DNA of 64,000 bases from Stachybotrys elegans (Eukaryota > Ascomycota > Sordariomycetes > Hypocreales > Stachybotryaceae): positions 1,426,001 through 1,490,000 of the forward strand of contig JAGPNK010000008.1 of NCBI GenBank assembly GCA_020746835.1. The letters run 5' to 3'. Of this stretch, positions 10,478 to 22,269 are shown in pieces. Position numbers and translations under genes: made by a program. The notes beneath the pieces are model-generated. The model was given only the letters and a program-made list of their open reading frames with translations. It was not told where the DNA came from and searched no databases. Every line of letters begins with the position of its first letter. Positions within the stretch are counted from its first letter, which is position 1.

Positions 10478-13400
10478 ATGCCAAGGCCACATTTTGATAT
10501 TGCTTCCACATTCCAAAATTGCCAGCCAGCTCTTATGGACAATGCCACTCAACCAGATTTGACATCGGAACTCGAGCCAAACGAGAGCGGCGAACTCGAT
10601 CACCCACCATTCATACACCCAATGCCTAGTTGCGATAATACAGAGGGTCAAACACGGCCAATGAGCCGCTATTCAAATGCCTGTATCGAGTTTGAAGCAG
10701 TTGGGGTTTGTGAAACTGCGAGTTCGTCAAACCTAGGGGCACAGAAGTGGCAGCCGTTTTGGCTTTCAACCGTTGTCTTGGGAGTATTTGCCACCCTCTT
10801 CGGCTTGCTTCTATTAGCGGTAATACTGCTTTACTACTTCTCTGAAAAGTTCAATGGCCTTGCTACACAGAAGCCAGAGTATCAGTATGCCTGGAGGTAT
10901 GGTCCAACGATCTGTAAGTTTTATATCATCACTGCAAACTCGACGTATTATCATCTAACCCATGTTAGTATTTATGATCGTCAATACTCTGTGGAGACAA
11001 GTTGACTTTTTCGCCAAACTCTTGTCCCCCTGGTCACACCTCCACACAGATATAACTGCTCCCGAGAAAGCAATGCCCTTAAATTATCTAACGCCAATAC
11101 TTCCAATGGCTCTCTGGACAGCAATGAAGAACCGAGACTTGGCTGTAGTACTAACTTTACTGGGACAAGTCATCATCACTATTACTGTATGTCGTCTATG
11201 CACTAAAGCTAGAAGTTGGATGAACACTAACACTGCCTAGGTAGCCTTGTCTACTGGTCTTTTCAACATTGTCCCAACGGAGGTCACAGAGAAACGAAGC
11301 GATTTCCAGTTGAAGAGTGAATTTAAACTCCGACCAGACATTTTCCAAAGCTCAGAATGGGCACCTGGCTATTCCGCAGTACAGATCTATACAGGGATAC
11401 AACGTTATGGGCTTTCTTATCCGCCAGGAACATCGAACAGTATATTAACTCTCGATATCAAATCTCCTGACGTGTCTCCCACCATCATCAACTACACCAT
11501 CCCCGCAGAGACGATGCATTTCGAAGTGGATTGTGAAGTTATACCCATTACCACGGATAGCATCCGGCCACACAGATTTGAGGACGAGTCGATGGGTAGC
11601 CGGGACATGTTCGTTTCAGACGTAAACATTCCTGGATGCGTCATACATGACGTGGAAATGGCATTACCATATTCCGCTGTTAGGGACTATGGGAAGGATG
11701 CAATAGTTCATCTCCGCGGTGAATTTGGTTGGCATATCTGCAATACTGGCAAAAGGGAATCATTCCGAGACAGTATGTGGGATTTAATCAGTACCACCGA
11801 AAATGGAAGCCCGTCTATCAACAATGGAGATGAGGATTTGCGACTGATTTTCGCGGTATCCGAGGTCGGGTTCCCAGATTACCACACCAATATTACCAGG
11901 ATCACAGCTGTTTCATGTCAGCTTTCCTATTATATCCAGCAGTTTGATGTTCACAAGCCGAATTCAACCGATAGGTCTGCTTATGCGACGAAGCCCTCTG
12001 AGCAGATACAGCCGGTCAGAAAGCTTGAGGGACTATCCAACAGCACGTTTGCGAAGGCTATGTGGTCTGCAACCCAGTCATCTCTACCATTTCGGGGGGA
12101 GAACAACGGGATTTTCCAGATTATGGCCAACAATAACGGTTACAATTCTGTCGAACCATTTCTAAATGCCGATATCTTGATTACGAATTTGAAAACCACA
12201 TTCAATGGCGTTGCTTCACAGTTGATGCGTCAGATCGCTCTACACCCTGCAGATCAGAGACTTTCAGGACATATCACATATACGACATTCAGACTAAAGG
12301 CAACAATGCAATCGGCAATTCCCATGTGCGTTTTACTTGGAATTTTATGTATCATCACGGTTTGCATTATACTTTTCCGGCCTGATCCAAAGTTGTCTTT
12401 TCCGCCAACGTCCCTGGCTGCAGCAGCCGTGCTGCTCGCCGATGATCAATATGGCAGGATGCTGGAGTGTCTGAAAACCTCATCGATGAACGAAAATAGC
12501 GACCAGACGAAGTCTGAATCACGTCTGGTGCATTACAGGGAAACCACCATGAGAAGTTCTGCCCATCGGAAATCATCGAGCAAACAAACACTGCTTCATT
12601 CAAGAGCTGGGGCCTCCACCGACGTCTCTTGGTGGCGCCCACCGTCGAGTAACAATTGGTATTTTGCTTTGATAATAGGACTGGCGCTTCTCAGCATCGC
12701 AATACTTGAGCTCCTCCAACACTTCTCCGATGAAAATTCAGGCATCATCAACCTTGGACCAGATGATGAGTTCATATTCACCACATATATCGCCACAGCT
12801 CTGGCACTTATGTTAGGGATGCTATACAATGGCTACGAGTTTACGGTCAAACTACTCACACCATTTATTACTCTTAAGCAAGGCAAATCAGAAGCAGCAT
12901 CTCTGAGTTGCGTCTTTGTTGGGAAGCTCCTACCTGCTGCAGCGTACTCAGCTGTTCGAACCAAGAAGTATTCAGTCTTAACGGCATTGCTAGGAAGCTC
13001 TATTTGTGGATTCTTAACTATTGCTGTCTCAGGCCTATACACCTCCGTCAATGTTTCCAGAATCGGCCATATCAAAGTTTCTCAGACTGACGAGCTTAAT
13101 CTTGGTTACAACAATAGTGACCCCAGCGGCGAAGAAAGCTTCAGTGGGGTTGTTGCAAGCTTAGTTGAGTTCGAAGATCTCAACTATACCAGATGGACAT
13201 ATGAAGACCTTGTGTTTCCTCACTTGAGCCAAACTGAGTTTTCTTTGGCCGAGAGTATTGGCGTCTCTCTTCAAGTCAAGGTTCCAGCTGTGCGCCCCAA
13301 ATTGGATTGTATTGAGGCAGATCTTGAAGACCTGTTGGACTCAGAGCCTATCGCTTACTCAAATAATCAGGGGGATCCTCCTCTTTTGGATTTGAGCATA

Positions 13401-14507
13401 TCGCTCTTGCTGAGTGAGTGGTGCGAGGGTTCGATACCTGGGTATGACGCAGATACCATCTGGATGTTTTGGACAGGCAGCTACTTGTCGTCCAATGACG
13501 ATCATGGTTATATCTACGATGGAGGACCAACGCTCTACCGGCCCACTGACGATAATGCGGGAAAGACATTCACTTCACCATTCGGCGCAGGAGCTGGATG
13601 TTCCTCATTCTGGGCCACGGCGGGCTCGTTTAAATTGATACAAGCCACGACAAATTTTACAACACATATCGATGGCTACCCTTCGATCCCTGACTCAACG
13701 GCTTACAGCGTATCCTTGGACGCCGGGCTCTTGTTATGCTATCAGAATTATGAACGAGTCCAAACAAGAACTACCTTCAGACTTCCAGACTTTGACATCG
13801 ACGTGGATCATCCACCACAGACAGACGAATCCACCGGTACTCTACTCAAAACCCCAGGTGGCAGCTCCAGATTTGAGTCGTTAATCTCACTCCTAGAGAA
13901 TCAAAGTTGGGGCAATGATCTTGGTCCACGCACTAAGGAACAAAGCTCCCCACTGAGTGATTCGGGGCGTAGTTTCATCAGAGCTCTCACCAAAGGGAGG
14001 AACGGCAAACCAATGGCAGAGATTGCTGGCAAAGCGAATATCAACAACCTATACACTGCGGCAAACAGGCTGTACAAAACCTATACGGTTCAAGCCATGT
14101 CACTTAGCATGAGAGCCAACATCAGTGGCAACGAAACATCGACGACCAATATTTTTGATGGCAGCTTTCAGACTGGGAATTCGAGACGAATCCAGCAAAA
14201 CAGAAATTCCAAGCTTGCGCTGCAAATAATGCTAGCCGTCATGGCCTTATGCACTATCATCACTCGATTACTGCTCCCATTAGGCGAAGTACTTCTCCGC
14301 GATCCATGTTCGATAGTTGGAATAGCGTCATTGTTAGTCGGTGGATCTTTACTGGCTAAACCGGACTGCTCTTTACCGAGTCACTCTTTAACGGAGAAGG
14401 AACTTGTAAATCGATTCCAGGGGAGGACATACTCATTGAAGTGGTGGACAACAAGAGATGGAAAGACAAGATATGGGATCGATAGAGATTTAGAGGATGA
14501 TTTATAA
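10478..14507 (+). CDS. Large multi-pass membrane protein with two DUF3433-like units
   Basis: Function unknown; an integral membrane protein of 1306 residues. Seen: exons 10478-10913, 10969-11186 and 11241-14507 with introns of 55 and 54 nt. After a disordered head of about 85 residues comes QPFWLSTVVLGVFATLFGLL, then a loop ending WRYGPT, then a helix and VNTLWRQVDFFAKLLSPW. The same pattern recurs near residue 520: a helix, YFALIIGLALLSIAILELLQ, then YNGYEFTVKLLTPF. Known: this helix-loop-helix ending in a Lys-Leu-Leu-x-Pro-Trp/Phe segment marks the fungus-specific DUF3433 family. Between and after the units lie long extracellular-type regions rich in Asn-X-Ser/Thr sites, and a last membrane helix is near residue 1210. 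The ATG at 10478 opens a continuous frame. No neighbour hints at its role. Confidence 0.85.
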
Positions 14508-14917
14508 TACATGCTACGGCCTGACGGCGTAGGGGTGAATCGAGTGTCCAGCTTGCCAAAATTGACACATTCGATACCTATCATCACCCTGCGGCGGAAG
14601 CCATCTCTGCAGAAGGCTTCTCCTATGTTCAGGCGCCCGACGCCACGGCGGCATCGCGACGGAAGTATCTGGCCAATTGCGGTATACAGGTGGCTGGAAA
14701 ACTTTGACATCCGCCGCAGCCACAAGATTTTCTAACCAATTGTTATCTATTGATTTGATATCGTCTTTATCGTCAGAGGGGGCCTCCTCGAAGTCACTGG
14801 TCTGTATCCCATTGGGGCACACGAACGGGAAATCCCACATTCAATCTGACACTAGAGCCTCTTTATTTTGCAACATACGAAACCACACTAGGTTGATACC
14901 ATGCACGTTTGGTACCT
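14508..14917. other. Intergenic region with one copy of a dispersed repeat
   Basis: It holds the 108-bp repeat copy at 14733-14840. On the minus strand that copy lies at the start of a 108-codon open frame (14514-14840) I do not recognise. No other feature seen. Confidence 0.4.
14733..14840. repeat. 108-bp dispersed repeat, copy A
   Basis: It matches 31958-32065 over exactly 108 bp in the same orientation, with mainly transition differences. Read on the minus strand, this copy is open and begins ATGTGGGATTTCCC (Met-Trp-Asp-Phe-Pro-Phe-Val-Cys-Pro-Asn), while copy B has stop codons in the same frame. It may be the edge of a gene fragment or of a mobile element. Confidence 0.7.
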
Positions 14918-15901
14918 CTATGCCAGCCATTGCTTCAGTGCATTGTCCGTGTACTCCCATAGCTCCTTGCCATACTTCTTCTCCTTCTCGACGGCGAGGT
15001 CCTCGGAGGAATAGACGCCAACGGGCTCATAGAAGCCTCCCGCTTTGACAGTGCCACGTGGAACACTGATGGCCCAGAGATGGTTAAAAGTACCTTGCTC
15101 CGGTGTGATGATTTTGTTCATCATCGAGGCACGCACAAAGACTCGGTCTGAGAATTTGAGATCGTTTATCAGCCCTGTATCGACAGCACCGGGGTGAAGA
15201 CTGTAGGAGAGCAGCTTGGGATGACGGCGTGTCAGCTCTCGTGCATATAGCATGTTGGCCAACTTGCTGTTGCCATATCGTATCCAGCGGCCAAGGATTG
15301 CTGATTCCATGGTGGTTTTAAGGCGAGGAAACTCGAGGTTTCCACCCTTCCACCCAAGGCTTGTGGTATAGACGACGCGGACATCAGATCCGGGCAGATC
15401 GGCCGTCTTCTCGAGAAGAGGGATCAGCTTCTTGGTGAGAAGCGCATGTCCCAGATGATTGGTGGCGAAGTGTATCTCGTAGCCATCGGCCGATAGGCCA
15501 GCCGGCTGGGCCATGATGCCGGCGTTGGCAAGGAAGATGTCGAGACGGCTGGTTTGAGCAAGGATGGAGTCGGCAGCCTCATTTACCGAGTCAAGACTGG
15601 CCAAGTCGCATTTGACAAAAGTGACTAAGGCGTTGGGCGCAACACTCTTGATACGACCAATGGTAACCTCGGCTGATTTGGCGTTGCGTCCGGTAAAGAA
15701 TATGTGCGACGGGCTATGCTTAGCAATCTCGACGGTTATCTCGGCGCCGATCCCACCGGTTCCTGCGTGGCAACGAGTTAGCGTGATGTCGGTGGACTGA
15801 TGAATTGCCTCGCAGCAGCAATGAAACCCACCGCCGGTAATCAGCAGCACACGGCTGCTCAAATCCGGAATGGTGGATTTGTCAAACGTGAGAGAAGGCA
15901 T
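14918..15901 (-). CDS. Short-chain dehydrogenase/reductase (retinol dehydrogenase-like), SDR 1
   Basis: Inferred role: an NAD(P)-dependent oxidoreductase, perhaps a tailoring enzyme of the decayed metabolite cluster. Seen: exon 1 at 15832-15901 and exon 2 at 14918-15762, with a 69-nt intron 15763-15831 inside the cofactor motif. Splicing turns LLITGG and GTGGIG into a continuous TGGTGGIG Rossmann loop. The intron is itself open and in frame, so an unspliced reading gains 23 residues. Further landmarks are LANAGIMAQP (NAG motif), TTSLGWKG and YGNSKLANMLYARE with the catalytic Tyr and Lys. The spliced length is 304 residues. I chose the Met at 15901, since an upstream Met at 15976 adds 25 unconserved residues. 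A paralog lies at 19595-20595 with its intron at the same place. Confidence 0.88.
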   Translation of the reverse strand: MPSLTFDKSTIPDLSSRVLLITGGGFHCCCEAIHQSTDITLTRCHAGTGGIGAEITVEIAKHSPSHIFFTGRNAKSAEVTIGRIKSVAPNALVTFVKCDLASLDSVNEAADSILAQTSRLDIFLANAGIMAQPAGLSADGYEIHFATNHLGHALLTKKLIPLLEKTADLPGSDVRVVYTTSLGWKGGNLEFPRLKTTMESAILGRWIRYGNSKLANMLYARELTRRHPKLLSYSLHPGAVDTGLINDLKFSDRVFVRASMMNKIITPEQGTFNHLWAISVPRGTVKAGGFYEPVGVYSSEDLAVEKEKKYGKELWEYTDNALKQWLA

Positions 15902-16378
15902 ATTGATGAGGCAGGTACGGAGTAGACGGGGGAGGTGTGCGATGGAGAAATGAGTCTCGTCGAGTGATGGTTTCACGACAGGAAGTTCAACGTGTTTGCT
16001 TGCGAAAGAATGCGTGGATAAGAAAGCAAGGAAGAAAACACGGTGAATCCTGTCAGCATCAGGGGCTCAAGTCTGCGACCCCCGCCTGCGCTCCTAATGA
16101 ACCAACAAGGCACCGGAGCCTAAACGGGTATATCAGCGAGATGAGGTGACAGGTGGCAACAGGTTGTTCTGCATGTTGGTTGGGACGCACCACCCTGTTG
16201 CCGTATTGGCTGATTCGGAGCAGGGGTTGCTGTGGGCGGACAATGAATGTGTAGATATCTACCATAATACCATGCGCCATCGCCCAGCCATGGGAGGGCT
16301 CAGAGACTGTCAATCTAAATTATTCAAAGCTTTTGGGTACCGTTTCCTTTCCGACGCATAATTCCCCCCTGTTAACAA
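15902..16378. other. Intergenic region before the PKS relic
   Basis: I looked for the missing upstream PKS domains (KS, AT, DH) in all frames and saw none. The PKS homology starts abruptly near 16379-16385, so the break point lies here. Confidence 0.45.
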
Positions 16379-18507
16379 GTGTCTATTCCGGGACGATTGG
16401 ATACCATGATATTCAGAGGCGACGAAGATGCCCAAACGGTGCTGCCGAGCGGCTGGGTTGAGGTCCGCCCTCATGCTTACGGCCTCAACTTTCATGACAT
16501 AATGGGTGCTATGGGGCAGCTTGACGAGAAGCAGGAGCTCGGCTGCGAATGCGCTGGTGTGATAACTCGTGTTGGGTCAGGAGTTACTGGCCTCAAACCA
16601 GGTGACCGCGTGATGGCTTTGACGTTGCACGGCCACTTTGCTACCCGTGTCCGCATTCCCTCGACTAATGTTGTCACCATTCCGGACGATATGCAATACA
16701 CCGAAACCGCCAGTATTGGTGTAGCATATTCGACAGCATACTACTCCATGTTTGATGCAGCAGCACTGCGCCCAGGTGACACGGTACTCGTCCATGTAGC
16801 GTCAGGAGGTGTTGGACAAGCTTACATCATGCTGGCCAGATGGAAAGGCATCAACGTGCTTGCAACAGTCGGCACACCCGAGAAGCGGAGGTTCCTGACG
16901 AGAATATCTTCTCCAGTCGAGATGCCTCATTTGCACCAGCCGTCATGGTCAAGACAGGTGGCGCTGGCGTCGATGCAGTCATCAACTCGCTCGCTGGGCC
17001 GCTGCTGCAGGAGAGTCTGCAGACGCTCCGTCATCACGGACGATTTATCGAGATTGGAAAGCGTGACATCCACCAAAACCGAGTCCTAGAGATGGACATC
17101 TTTAGAAAATCAGTGGGTTTCCTCGCCGTCGACATGGTGGCACTCGGCGATCACTGCGGTCAAGTCATGCATCGTGTCTTGACAGATGTTATGGATTTGA
17201 TGACGTCCAACAAGATTTCCCCTATCACTCCGATTATCACGTATCCAATCTCCCAGATCGAGCAAGCTTTCCGCACTATGCAAGCTGGCAAGCACATCAG
17301 CAAGCTTGTCGTTGTGCCCGGAGAAACGGATCTGGTCAAGACGGTACCCGTCCGAGCCACGGCAACGCTCAAGTCGGACGCCACCTATCTCTTGATTGGA
17401 GGAATGGGCAGTCTTGGGCGATCCATCACTCGGTGGGCCGTCAGTGTGGGTGCCAAGCATCTTGTCCTCGTCTCTCGCCATGCAACGACAAGTCCACATG
17501 CGCAATCATTGAAGGAGGAACTCGGCGCCCTTGGTGCCAGTGTCTTGCCATATGACTGTGACATAGCGAACATGGCCAGCCTGCGGGCCATGATGGCCGA
17601 TTGCGAGAAGAAGATGCCGCCGGTACGTGGAGTCGTCCACGGAGGTATGGTGCTCGATGACTCTATTCTCGAGCGCATGACGGCCGCTCAGTGGCAGGCT
17701 GCTCTGGGGCCCAAGGTGGCTGGAACGTTGAATCTGGATTCCTTATTTCAAGCGCCAGGATCTCTTGACTTCTTTGTCGTGCTGTCCTCGTTCGTGGGTT
17801 TGGCTGGTAATCCCAGCCAGGCCAACTACGGCGCTGGTGGAGCATTCCAAGATGCCATGGCCCGGATGCGTGCCTCTCGCGGGCTCCCTTGTGTCACAGT
17901 TGATCTGGGACCAGTCAAGAGTGTCGGATTTGTGGCCGAGGCCGATAAATCAGTGGCCGATAGGCTGCTAGGCAGTGGGCACTTCCGACCACTAGAGGAG
18001 ACTGATCTGCACCAGCTAATGGATTACATTGTACGCGTCCCAGTCCGACAGGTTCGAACGTCCCAAGTCATTGCAGGAATTTCCGGCGGTGCTATCGGTA
18101 ACCCAACCTCCACCGCCTCTTGGACTAGGGAGTCAAGGTTTGCCAACCTGTCTGGGGACGACGACGCACTCAATGGCAGCGAACAGGATGGTAGAAGCGT
18201 TGCAACTAAGGGAGGCTCGGCTGCGTCAACCCTGAAACATCGCCTCTCGGGCGCCCAGAGCTCTGAAGACGTGGCAGACGTGGTGGAAAAGGCCATCATC
18301 AACAAACTGTCCGACATGTTTGTGGTTCCCGAGGACGACATAGAGGCTTCCCAGCCTCTATCAAAGTATGGCGTCGACTCACTCGTTGCCGTAGAGCTGC
18401 GTAATTGGCTGGTTCCCGCGGCGCAGTGCGAGATATCTATTTTTGACTTGTTAGGAGCGAAGTCACTCCGCGACCTGGCTTTTACTATTGCCAAATTAAG
18501 AGTATAA
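16379..18507 (+). pseudogene. Relic of a highly reducing polyketide synthase: ER-KR-ACP only, with a frameshift
   Basis: Seen: a 5' frame from 16379 reads enoylreductase sequence (GWVEVRPHAYGLNFHDIMGA, ELGCECAGVI, LKPGDRVMAL, VHVASGGVGQ) up to EKRRFLT near 16899. It then shifts: the ER continues in another frame from 16900 (ENIFSSRDASFAPA). Next come the ketoreductase (YLLIGGMGSLGRSITRWA, HGGMVLDDS, SSFVGLAGNPSQANYGA) and an acyl carrier domain with the phosphopantetheine serine in KYGVDSLVAVELRNW, ending at 18507. At the junction 8-10 residues usual in the family are missing, so a short out-of-frame deletion explains the shift. Ketosynthase, acyltransferase, dehydratase and methyltransferase domains are absent upstream. 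There is no credible start codon. A working stand-alone ER-KR-ACP protein is unlikely unless the shift is a sequencing error. Confidence 0.88.
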
Positions 18508-18724
18508 ACTCAGATAGCTAGAAATTACAACAAGGGGCCTTCGCACTCGGCGTTCTTCGCCTTGACCTTGGCAGCTGCAGTGTGATGTGAAGAATTTGGT
18601 TAAAACAAGAGGCCGTTGTCCCGCTTCAAAACTCTGACTTTGTGCCACAAATTGGTGGGAAACATGAATGGAAGATATAATATACGATCATTATACTGGA
18701 AATTTTCTAATAGAGTTTTTATGT

Positions 18725-19345
18725 TTATTCTATAAAGTATATATTGCAGGCTGAAACCACTTTATTTACCGGCGCTATAGGTTCGTCTCTGTAGCCTCCA
18801 TCATCCCAAACCCTCATAATATTCTCCATGGTGTTTAGCTCGAAGTTGATCCTTTTCGTAACAGCCGCTCTGCCGTTGTGGCATGTCAAAACCACGTTAT
18901 CCATGCCGGCCAGCACCTTGGACACTTGCGGCTCATGATAGTGCACGTCGAGGCCCGCGCCGGAAATCTTGCCGCTCTGCAGCGCCTCAGCCGGGGCGTC
19001 TTCGTTGACGACCTGCCCGCGCGCTGTGTTGATGAGGCGGGCGCCGTCCTTCATGGCCGCAAAAGCCTTTCTATCTATCAGATCTTGCGTATGCGTGTTC
19101 AGCGGCGTGTGTAGGCTCACGCAGTCGGCTATCGCCAGCAGGCTGCACAGTGTCTCGTGAAACGTGACACCCAGTCGCTGCTCAGCCTCGGCGTCAGCCC
19201 TAATGATGTCGTAGTAATGCACGTCCATGCCCAGCGCCTCGCGTTCTTTCTGCGCCAGCTTCTTGCTGATGTTCTAGCCCGACGATGCCCAGGACGTGGC
19301 CGCGGGGGTTGTACGAGATACGCTTAAATGCCCAATTGCGTCTGG
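18725..19345 (-). pseudogene. Broken D-2-hydroxyacid dehydrogenase (NAD-binding domain)
   Basis: Seen on the minus strand: the frame from 19228 down to 18725 reads MDVHYYD, then SLHTPLNTHTQDLIDRKAF, LINTARGQVVNED, AGLDVHYHEPQV and VVLTCHNG, the C-terminal part of the coenzyme domain. Just upstream, in another frame, is NPRGHVLGIVGL, the first half of the GxGxxG loop. The join at about 19274 would read GLGNI if two bases were present, so a 2-nt deletion breaks the glycine loop. The N-terminal substrate domain is missing, since similarity fades near 19345 at a stop. The catalytic His region is changed to CHNGRAA. Its place between the PKS relic and SDR 2 fits a decaying cluster. Confidence 0.82.
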
Positions 19346-19594
19346 CTCTTCCTCAGGACACCTAAAAATTCTTAGATATTCAAGTATGAGACCAAATAGT
19401 TGCGTGCTTACCTTCTTGTTCTAGCAAAAGTCTAGCCTTCAGCCCAGCCACTGTCACACAAAGATTGATTATGTAAATTATTTTAAAATGGTGATGCTGA
19501 GTCCAACAAGGTGTTGACATTGCTCCACTAGCAAGATTCGACGGGATTTAAGGAGAGAGTGACAAGCGCTCGTATTGCCGATTTCCGTAGATAA

Positions 19595-20595
19595 TCACAC
19601 CCAAGCTTTGATAGCATCTTCGGTCCAGTCCCACAAGTCATTCGCAAGCTTCTCATCCAGGCACCACGAGGTATACGACTTTGTAAGATCTCCCACAGGC
19701 TCATACATTTGTCCGGAGACAAACTTATCCTTGCTGGCACCTACAGCCCACACTTGATTCCAGCAACCTTGCTCGTCGGGAAGGAATTTACCAATATTGG
19801 GTAGAAAGACAACAATCTTCTGCCACCACGACAGGCTCTTCACGAGCGAGGTATTGCTCTCCCCAGGGTGAATGACGATTGTTTCGATCGTAGGCGATCG
19901 ACGCGCCAACTCACGGCCATACAGCACGCTGGCCAACTTACTCTGTGCATAGCGCTGGAAGCCACCTAGGAACCAGATAGGCTGTGTGGTTCTCAGCCTG
20001 TCAAACTGGATTCCGCCGCGCGGTGCAAGGACAAGCGCAAGACTGGTCAGCAGGATTATGCGAGCGTCACCGTAGACAGAAGCAGTTTCCCTTAGGACTG
20101 GCTGCAACTTTCGGATCAAGAGGGCGTGTGCGACATGATTGATACCGAATTGGATCTCATGGCCATCCTTGGTAAGCCCAGCAGGTATTGCCATAACACC
20201 GGCGTTGGCCATGAGGACGTCCAAACGTGACTCGCGCGACAAGAAGTCGTCTGCCATTTGCTTAACGGAGGCGAGACTGGTTTGGTCGCAGGGGAGGAAG
20301 ATAATTTGGGTCTGACTCCCTGCTTCATGGGCTCTAGTGATGACCTCATTTGCGGCCGACTCGTCGCGTCCGGTGATGTAGATCTTTGCAGGGCTACGCC
20401 TCGCGAGGAGAAGTGTTGCCCCAGCACCAAGTCCTTTGGTTCCTGCAGGACAGTATGAGCTTTCTTGGATGTCTTTGATTCACGCACTCATTTGAGTGTC
20501 TTGCGCAAACATAACGTACCTCCTGTGACGAGGAGAACCTTGCCCGTCAAGTTGGGTACATCCCGCTCCAGGTCAAAGTCGACGTTGTATCCCAT
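19595..20595 (-). CDS. Short-chain dehydrogenase/reductase, SDR 2
   Basis: An NAD(P)-dependent oxidoreductase paralogous to SDR 1. Seen: exon 1 20520-20595, intron 20443-20519 (77 nt), exon 2 19595-20442, giving 307 residues. Splicing yields LLVTGGTKGLGAGATLLLAR, the glycine-rich cofactor loop. Then come IYITGRD, LMANAGVMAIPAG (NAG motif), LLTSLALV and the catalytic RYAQSKLASVLYGRELARR. The intron splits the same Gly codon in the same phase as in SDR 1, which points to gene duplication. The C-terminus (DKFVSGQMYEPVG, then LWDWTEDAIKAWV) matches SDR 1 in layout. Unlike the PKS and hydroxyacid dehydrogenase between them, both SDR frames are intact. Substrate unknown. Confidence 0.88.
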
Positions 20596-22269
20596 GCTGA
20601 TGGAGTGAGTAGTATCAAGAAAGGCGGAAGTGGTTGTTTCACTCCCTCAGAAAACTGGAGGGTGTTGTGGCTGATCAATGTCATCAGTCCCCCGCTCCCC
20701 GCCTCCTCCTTTTATAAAAGACACCTTTGCGGTGCACTCGTGACTGGAGGGGAGCGCAAAGCCAACAAATGTTGGTCAGATGGATGGAACTTTGGTACGA
20801 GTTTGTTGGCCTGCGGCACACGTGGGTGGGTAGCAAAAGCGAAAATGTTGGCCCAATGAATGGAACTTTACTCTGGCTTGGCGTTATGTTGTGGGATATC
20901 CACTGTGGGATTTCACAATCTTGTGTCCCAATAGAATATTATGAGGTCCTGATGCCAGACAGCCAGCTGGACCATCTGTCCTTTGATTTAACCAGCTCTT
21001 ACCACTCAGGAAGGAGACGTCGTAGGTAGCCTAGTGCTTCGGTCCCTCGTCATAGCGCATACATCCATAACTGACCAATACACAGGGGAAAGGCATCCGA
21101 AAGAAGAACACAATTCCGGATACCAACAATGATAACATGGATGCCAATAGAGATCTAGCCAGGGAACAAGCGCAGAAACTTGGTGAGAAGGACTTCCCAG
21201 TGCATGTAAAGAACGGGACAGCTTCTGCTGGTAGTCCCATTGCCGGTGGAAACCCCAATTAAGTCACAGGTTTGAATGATTTTCTCAGCAGAACCCCGAA
21301 AAGGTCACACCGCGATGATGGGACTTGTTAGTAATTGCCATCACAGGGTTAATAGCGGAGTATCCAAATCGGGGCTTTCGGACCCTACACCCTTTGTCCT
21401 CGACTGCTAATAACCAGAGATGAGGAATTACCCAAGGTGACACTTCCATGGAGGTGATACTATCGTAGGTCGTCAGCCTAATCTAGTAATATATACGCGT
21501 GATAATACACTTGTACCTGGACCGGATCCGCCAGAGTCCTAAAGTAGTAATTTACACGCGTCTAGGATTGCACCGGTCTGACGGGATTACACGCGTGTGC
21601 CGAATTTGGCTGGAACCTCAAGTTTATCGCTGACCAATTGGATAAGGTTGAAAACACACCCAGAGTAGACGAATGTGACTCGATTTTCATATGCCTATGA
21701 TCTTGCAAAAAGGTAAGCCCACTCCCACCGTCTAACATACCACTTCTTGATAGTCACGCCCTGCCTTGTGAGCATAATGGACAGAATTATTAATTTACCA
21801 GAAGAGCGAGCGCCATGTAATCTGGGAAGACTGGACAAGGATCCGCATAAACTTGCACAGGACCACCCTGTATTCGAAGACGTGGTCAGGGGACGGTAGG
21901 TTGGTGAATTGTGGAATAGTGCTGCGGATGAGTATAAAGTTTGGCATCCTTCATCTCAATGAGAGTACTCAAACTTCAGCCTACACGATCTTGAAGCGCA
22001 GAGAGCCCATTACCTTTACCTGTGTCGCTGGACATGCTTTAACACATCTCCAAGAGTACAGAACGAATATTGCGGGACAGTTTTAGTATGTAACCCATGC
22101 TTCATGCTAATTCACCCCCAATTGTACTCTAACAGGCGTTCAGAGGTTTCTAGCAGGCTTTCCCCTTCTCTTAGACGCCTTTGCTTTTATTCTTGATCGC
22201 CTCTTCGACCAACAATATATTTCGCCTATTGCCACGAATTAGTCACGTCAAGTTCATCATCAGTGGATC
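20596..22269. other. Long intergenic region between SDR 2 and the P450
   Basis: No confident gene. A short frame after a splice-acceptor-like site at about 21082 (on the plus strand, to the stop at 21262) codes for a hydrophilic peptide containing NMDANRDLAREQAQKLGEKD, but no matching first exon could be joined in frame. Three ACGCGT words lie within about 110 bp (near 21495, 21556, 21592), and a CGGATCCG palindrome is at 21523-21530, a possible Zn2Cys6-type site (CGG-N2-CCG). Confidence 0.35.

Noticed and set aside
15763..15831. 23 extra residues in SDR 1 as a real insertion
   Set aside because: They interrupt the glycine-rich loop, start with GTGGGT and end with a branch site and CAG, so they are an in-frame intron.
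16379..18507. A functional stand-alone trans-acting ER-KR-ACP protein
   Set aside because: The ER is frameshifted with residues missing at the junction and there is no ATG in a sensible place.
21082..21262. A small hydrophilic protein between SDR 2 and the P450
   Set aside because: The second half looks protein-like, but no first exon with a start codon joins in frame, so I did not call it a gene.
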